DNA of 64,000 bases from Polyangium jinanense. Lineage in GTDB: Bacteria; Myxococcota; Polyangia; Polyangiales; Polyangiaceae. The DNA lies in the NCBI RefSeq assembly GCF_028435365.1, contig NZ_JAGTJJ010000001.1, positions 248,001 to 312,000 on the forward strand, read 5' to 3'. Under the pieces are notes generated by a model. It did no database searches. It saw only the letters and a program-made list of their open reading frames with translations, and was not told where the DNA came from. This document shows, piece after piece, positions 61,787 through 64,000 of the stretch (the stretch's first letter is position 1; each line of letters begins with the position of its first letter). Position numbers and translations under genes: made by a program.

Positions 61787-62527
61787 TCAAAGGAATCCCC
61801 CCGATCGGAGCTTCGCGAGGAGGCGTTCGTCCCTGGATTCGTGGTGGTGGTGCTCATCGTTCTCTGCGACCTCTCCTCCCCACCCCGGCGCCTCTTCCGA
61901 TGAAGGCGTAGCGCGCACTCCGCTCGCGATCGAAAGCTGCCGCGCCACGTAGCGCGCGAGCACATCGACTTCAAGATTCACGGCCTGCCCCGGTCGAAGA
62001 TCGCCGAGGTTCGTCCGCCCGAGCGTGTGCGGCACGAGCATGACCTCGAACAGGACACGTGACGAGCGCCCCTGCCCCTGATCCGTCACCCGGTTGATCG
62101 TCAGGCTCACGCCATCGATCGCGACCGAGCCCTTGTCCGCGAGGTACGGCGCCAGCCCGCCGTCGGTCTCGACCACGAGCCTCGTCGCGTCTCCGCTCGG
62201 CGCCCGCTCGCTCACGCGCCCGATGCCGTCCACGTGCCCGAGCACCATGTGCCCGCCCATCCGCCCGCCGAGCTTCATCGCTCGTTCGAGGTGCACCCGC
62301 GCGCCTACGGCAAGTGCGCCGAGCGTCGTCCGATCGAGCGTCTCGGAGGACATGTCGCACTCGAACCCGCTCGGCCGGATGCGATCGACCGTGAGGCATG
62401 CGCCGTTCACGCTGATCGACTCGCCGAGCTCGAGCGGCCCGAGCGAGCATTCGATGAACGCGCGCGCGACGGGGCTGCCGGCCCTTTGCCGGAGGATCCC
62501 GATGGTCTCGACGAGGCCCGTGAACAT
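61787..62527 (-). CDS. ribE: riboflavin synthase, alpha subunit
   Basis: A 246-residue enzyme that dismutates lumazine to riboflavin. The two lumazine-binding repeats are visible: MFTGLVETIGIL, ISVNGACLTV, and SVAIDGVSLTINRVTD with MVLGHVDGIGRV and DVLARYVARQL. It is longer than usual because of a charged, His-rich C-terminal tail (ENDEHHHHESRDERLL). It is the first riboflavin gene of the operon, with ribBA starting 43 bases after its stop or overlapping it, depending on the ribBA start. I find no FMN riboswitch in the 23 bases before it. Confidence 0.95.
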   Translation of the reverse strand: MFTGLVETIGILRQRAGSPVARAFIECSLGPLELGESISVNGACLTVDRIRPSGFECDMSSETLDRTTLGALAVGARVHLERAMKLGGRMGGHMVLGHVDGIGRVSERAPSGDATRLVVETDGGLAPYLADKGSVAIDGVSLTINRVTDQGQGRSSRVLFEVMLVPHTLGRTNLGDLRPGQAVNLEVDVLARYVARQLSIASGVRATPSSEEAPGWGGEVAENDEHHHHESRDERLLAKLRSGGFL

Positions 62528-62550
62528 CCGCTTCGGTTCGATCCGAGGGC

Positions 62551-62895
62551 TTACTCTTTGTTTGCCTGCGCGGCGAGCAGACGGTCGACGATCCGCTTCG
62601 ACTCTTCGTCGAGCTCGGTGAACACGACGCCCATGCCGGGCGGGTCGTCGTGGATGCGCACCACCTCGCCGATGCCCTCGATCGTCTCGATGTCGTCCAT
62701 GATCACGGTGAAGCGCAGGTTGACCTTGGTGCCGACCTCGAGCGGGGTCTTCGAGCGGACGAACACGCCCGTGCGGGAGATGTTCGACACGTACTCGTTG
62801 ATGAACGAGTCGTAGCTCTCGAACTCCTTGTTGATCGTGACGCGCTCGTCCTTGCGCGGGCCGTGGTCAACAGGAGGACGGTCGCTCTCGTTCAT
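62551..62895 (-). CDS. PilZ-domain protein
   Basis: A 114-residue single-domain protein. The PilZ fold appears as EYVSNISRTGVFVRSKTPLEVGTKVNLRFTV and EGIGEVVRIHDDPPGMGVVFTELDEES. The second c-di-GMP motif ([D/N]xSxxG) is present as NISRTG, but the arginine pair (RxxxR) is not clearly visible before it, so c-di-GMP binding is uncertain. Small PilZ proteins of this kind are abundant in myxobacteria and often work in motility. Its start lies just after the RNase G/E stop (8-base gap, sharing GAGGTGA). Confidence 0.85.
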   Translation of the reverse strand: MNESDRPPVDHGPRKDERVTINKEFESYDSFINEYVSNISRTGVFVRSKTPLEVGTKVNLRFTVIMDDIETIEGIGEVVRIHDDPPGMGVVFTELDEESKRIVDRLLAAQANKE

Positions 62896-62903
62896 GCGTC
62901 ACC

Positions 62904-64000
62904 TCATCTGCCGAGCAGGTCGAACTGTTCGAGGTGGTATTCCTTGCGGGGGACGAGCTCGATCCGGCGCGTGAACAGGCGCTCGGCCTCTTGCACGGCG
63001 ACACGCTCGTCGTTCTTCAAAAGATCGACGATCGCCGGGTGCGCGTTGACGATGACCACGTACCCCGGGAGGTTCAGGCGCTCGCGGCGGATCTGCCGCA
63101 AGATCTCGTACGCGATGCTCTGCTTCGACTGGAGCTGCCCGGTGCCGTCGCAGTAGAAGCACGGCTCGAGCATGATGCGCCCGAGGCTTTCCCGCGTGCG
63201 CTTGCGGGTCATCTCGATGAGGCCGAGCTCCGAGATCCGGTTGAACGTGGTCTTGGCCTTGTCCTTCGACAGGAGCTCCTCCAGGCGCTTGCGCACCTTC
63301 TCGCGGTTGCCCGCGCGCTCCATGTCGATGAGGTCGAGGATGATCAGGCCGCCGATGTTCCGGAACCGGAGCTGGTAAGCGATCTCCTCGACCGCCTCCA
63401 GGTTCGTCGTGAGGATCGTCTCTTCGAGATCGCGCGATCCTTTGCCCACAAACTTTCCGGTGTTCACGTCGATCGCCGTGAGCGCCTCGGCCTGATCGAT
63501 GATCAGGTGGCCGCCCGAGGGCAGCGGGACCTTGCGCGACAGGGCGCGCTGGATCTCGTCCTCGATGCCGTACGCGTCGAAGATCGGCTCCTCGCCCTCG
63601 TAGAGCTCCACGGCGTCCACGCGCTCCGGCATGAACATCTCCATGAAGCGCTTCAGCCGCACGTACTCCTCGCGGCTGTCGATCACGATCTTCTCGATGT
63701 CGTCCGTGAAGAGATCCCGCGCCGTCTTCAGCACGAGATCGAGCTCCGTGTAGAGGCACGCCGGCCCCCGCACCACGCTCTCGCGCTTCTTCACGACCTC
63801 GCCCCAGAGCCGCACGAGGTAGCCGACGTCCGACTTGAGCTGCTTCTTCGTCAGGCCCTCGGCCACCGTGCGCACGATGAGCCCGCCCTGCGGCGGCTTC
63901 ATCGACTCGATCGCCTCGCGCAGCCGCGAGCGCTCCTTCTCCGAGCCGATGCGCTTCGAGATGCCCACGTGATCGACCGTCGGCAGGTACACGACGTACC
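62904..64000 (-). CDS. rng: ribonuclease G/E-family protein (N-terminus beyond right edge)
   Basis: The visible 365 residues cover the catalytic part and C-terminal half; the S1-like N-terminal domain begins beyond the right edge. The frame is open to 64000 (VYLPTVDHVGISKRIG matches the family). Motifs: GLIVRTVAEG, PLPSGGHLIIDQAEALTAIDVNTGKFVG (catalytic DVNTG) and LIMDLIDMERAG-like IILDLIDMERAG. A C-F-Y-C pair (EPCFYCDGTG) corresponds to the zinc-link cysteines of RNase E/G. It cleaves RNA and processes rRNA or mRNA. The length fits RNase G, without the long disordered tail of RNase E. The following PilZ gene shares its ribosome binding region. Confidence 0.93.
   Translation of the reverse strand, partial: YVVYLPTVDHVGISKRIGSEKERSRLREAIESMKPPQGGLIVRTVAEGLTKKQLKSDVGYLVRLWGEVVKKRESVVRGPACLYTELDLVLKTARDLFTDDIEKIVIDSREEYVRLKRFMEMFMPERVDAVELYEGEEPIFDAYGIEDEIQRALSRKVPLPSGGHLIIDQAEALTAIDVNTGKFVGKGSRDLEETILTTNLEAVEEIAYQLRFRNIGGLIILDLIDMERAGNREKVRKRLEELLSKDKAKTTFNRISELGLIEMTRKRTRESLGRIMLEPCFYCDGTGQLQSKQSIAYEILRQIRRERLNLPGYVVIVNAHPAIVDLLKNDERVAVQEAERLFTRRIELVPRKEYHLEQFDLLGR

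Noticed and set aside
62528..62550. A possible FMN riboswitch before the riboflavin genes
   Set aside because: The gap upstream of ribE is only 23 bases and contains no RFN-element-like pattern; an element further upstream would lie inside the PilZ gene.

Overview
This window is about 69-72% GC by eye, with extreme G/C bias at third codon positions. It carries eukaryotic-type Ser/Thr kinases with PEGA-like tails, an FHA-GAF-sigma54 activator, a DUF4388-type response regulator, many small lipoproteins, MopE-type Asp-rich surface lipoproteins and Pro-rich GYF-type proteins. That combination points to a myxobacterium, most likely of the Sorangium/Polyangium group; this is inferred from gene content, not from a database match. 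The DNA looks like ordinary chromosome: I see no insertion sequence, prophage, integrase, tRNA, rRNA or CRISPR array.

Layout. 1-1 kb: the N-terminal part of a Wzz/GumC chain-length protein that runs off the left edge. 1.3-7.0 kb: a seven-gene iron-sulfur cluster operon on the minus strand (MerR-type regulator, iscS, iscU, iscA, hscB, hscA, fdx), with a divergent LplA-like gene at 7.1 kb. 8.1-10.9 kb: two paralogous Asp/Cys-rich lipoproteins. 11.2-13.6 kb: metK and an orphan TRAP solute-binding protein. 13.8-18.2 kb: a YbjN protein, a PDZ lipoprotein, a Cys-rich mini-lipoprotein, a PAP2/Aur1-like membrane enzyme, a second ferredoxin facing a halogenase-like flavoprotein, and a small lipoprotein. 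18.3-21.3 kb: a DNA methyltransferase coupled to a zinc-ribbon membrane protein, and a CPBP protease. 21.3-27.6 kb: a response regulator, mnmA, a lipoprotein and an active-looking Ser/Thr kinase. 27.6-32.8 kb: translation and quality control (RNA m5U methyltransferase, a 64-residue Cys protein, tilS, ftsH, an M15-type peptidase). 32.8-38 kb: a minus-strand operon with a GYF protein, a lipoprotein and an alginate-export-type porin. 38-43.7 kb: comF, a pseudokinase, a polysaccharide deacetylase and two small genes. 43.7-47 kb: a HupE/UreJ protein, two frame-broken lipoprotein genes and two hypotheticals. 47.3-51.4 kb: kbl facing a threonine-dehydrogenase-like gene, then lepB. 51.4-55.1 kb: a lipoprotein, gpsA and a PYGQQ-repeat secreted protein. 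55.2-59.6 kb: a sigma54 activator abutting mutS2. 59.5-64 kb, minus strand: RNase G/E, PilZ, ribE, ribBA, ribH, nusB.

How parts may work together. The isc operon supplies Fe-S clusters and appears to be controlled by a MerR-type protein with its own four-cysteine motif in place of the usual Rrf2-type IscR. The adjacent LplA-like gene would sit naturally with lipoate or other cofactor chemistry that depends on Fe-S enzymes. The riboflavin genes follow the common ribE-ribBA-ribH-nusB order, but the RibA half has lost its zinc cysteines. Recurrent themes of the window are a shared cysteine mini-module (C-x5-C-G-x-G-x2-C-x3-C) in a lipoprotein and inside signal peptidase I, and a small family of palindromic REP-like elements. 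Start sites are my own choices from Shine-Dalgarno-like sequences, overlaps and signal peptides, and several remain uncertain.
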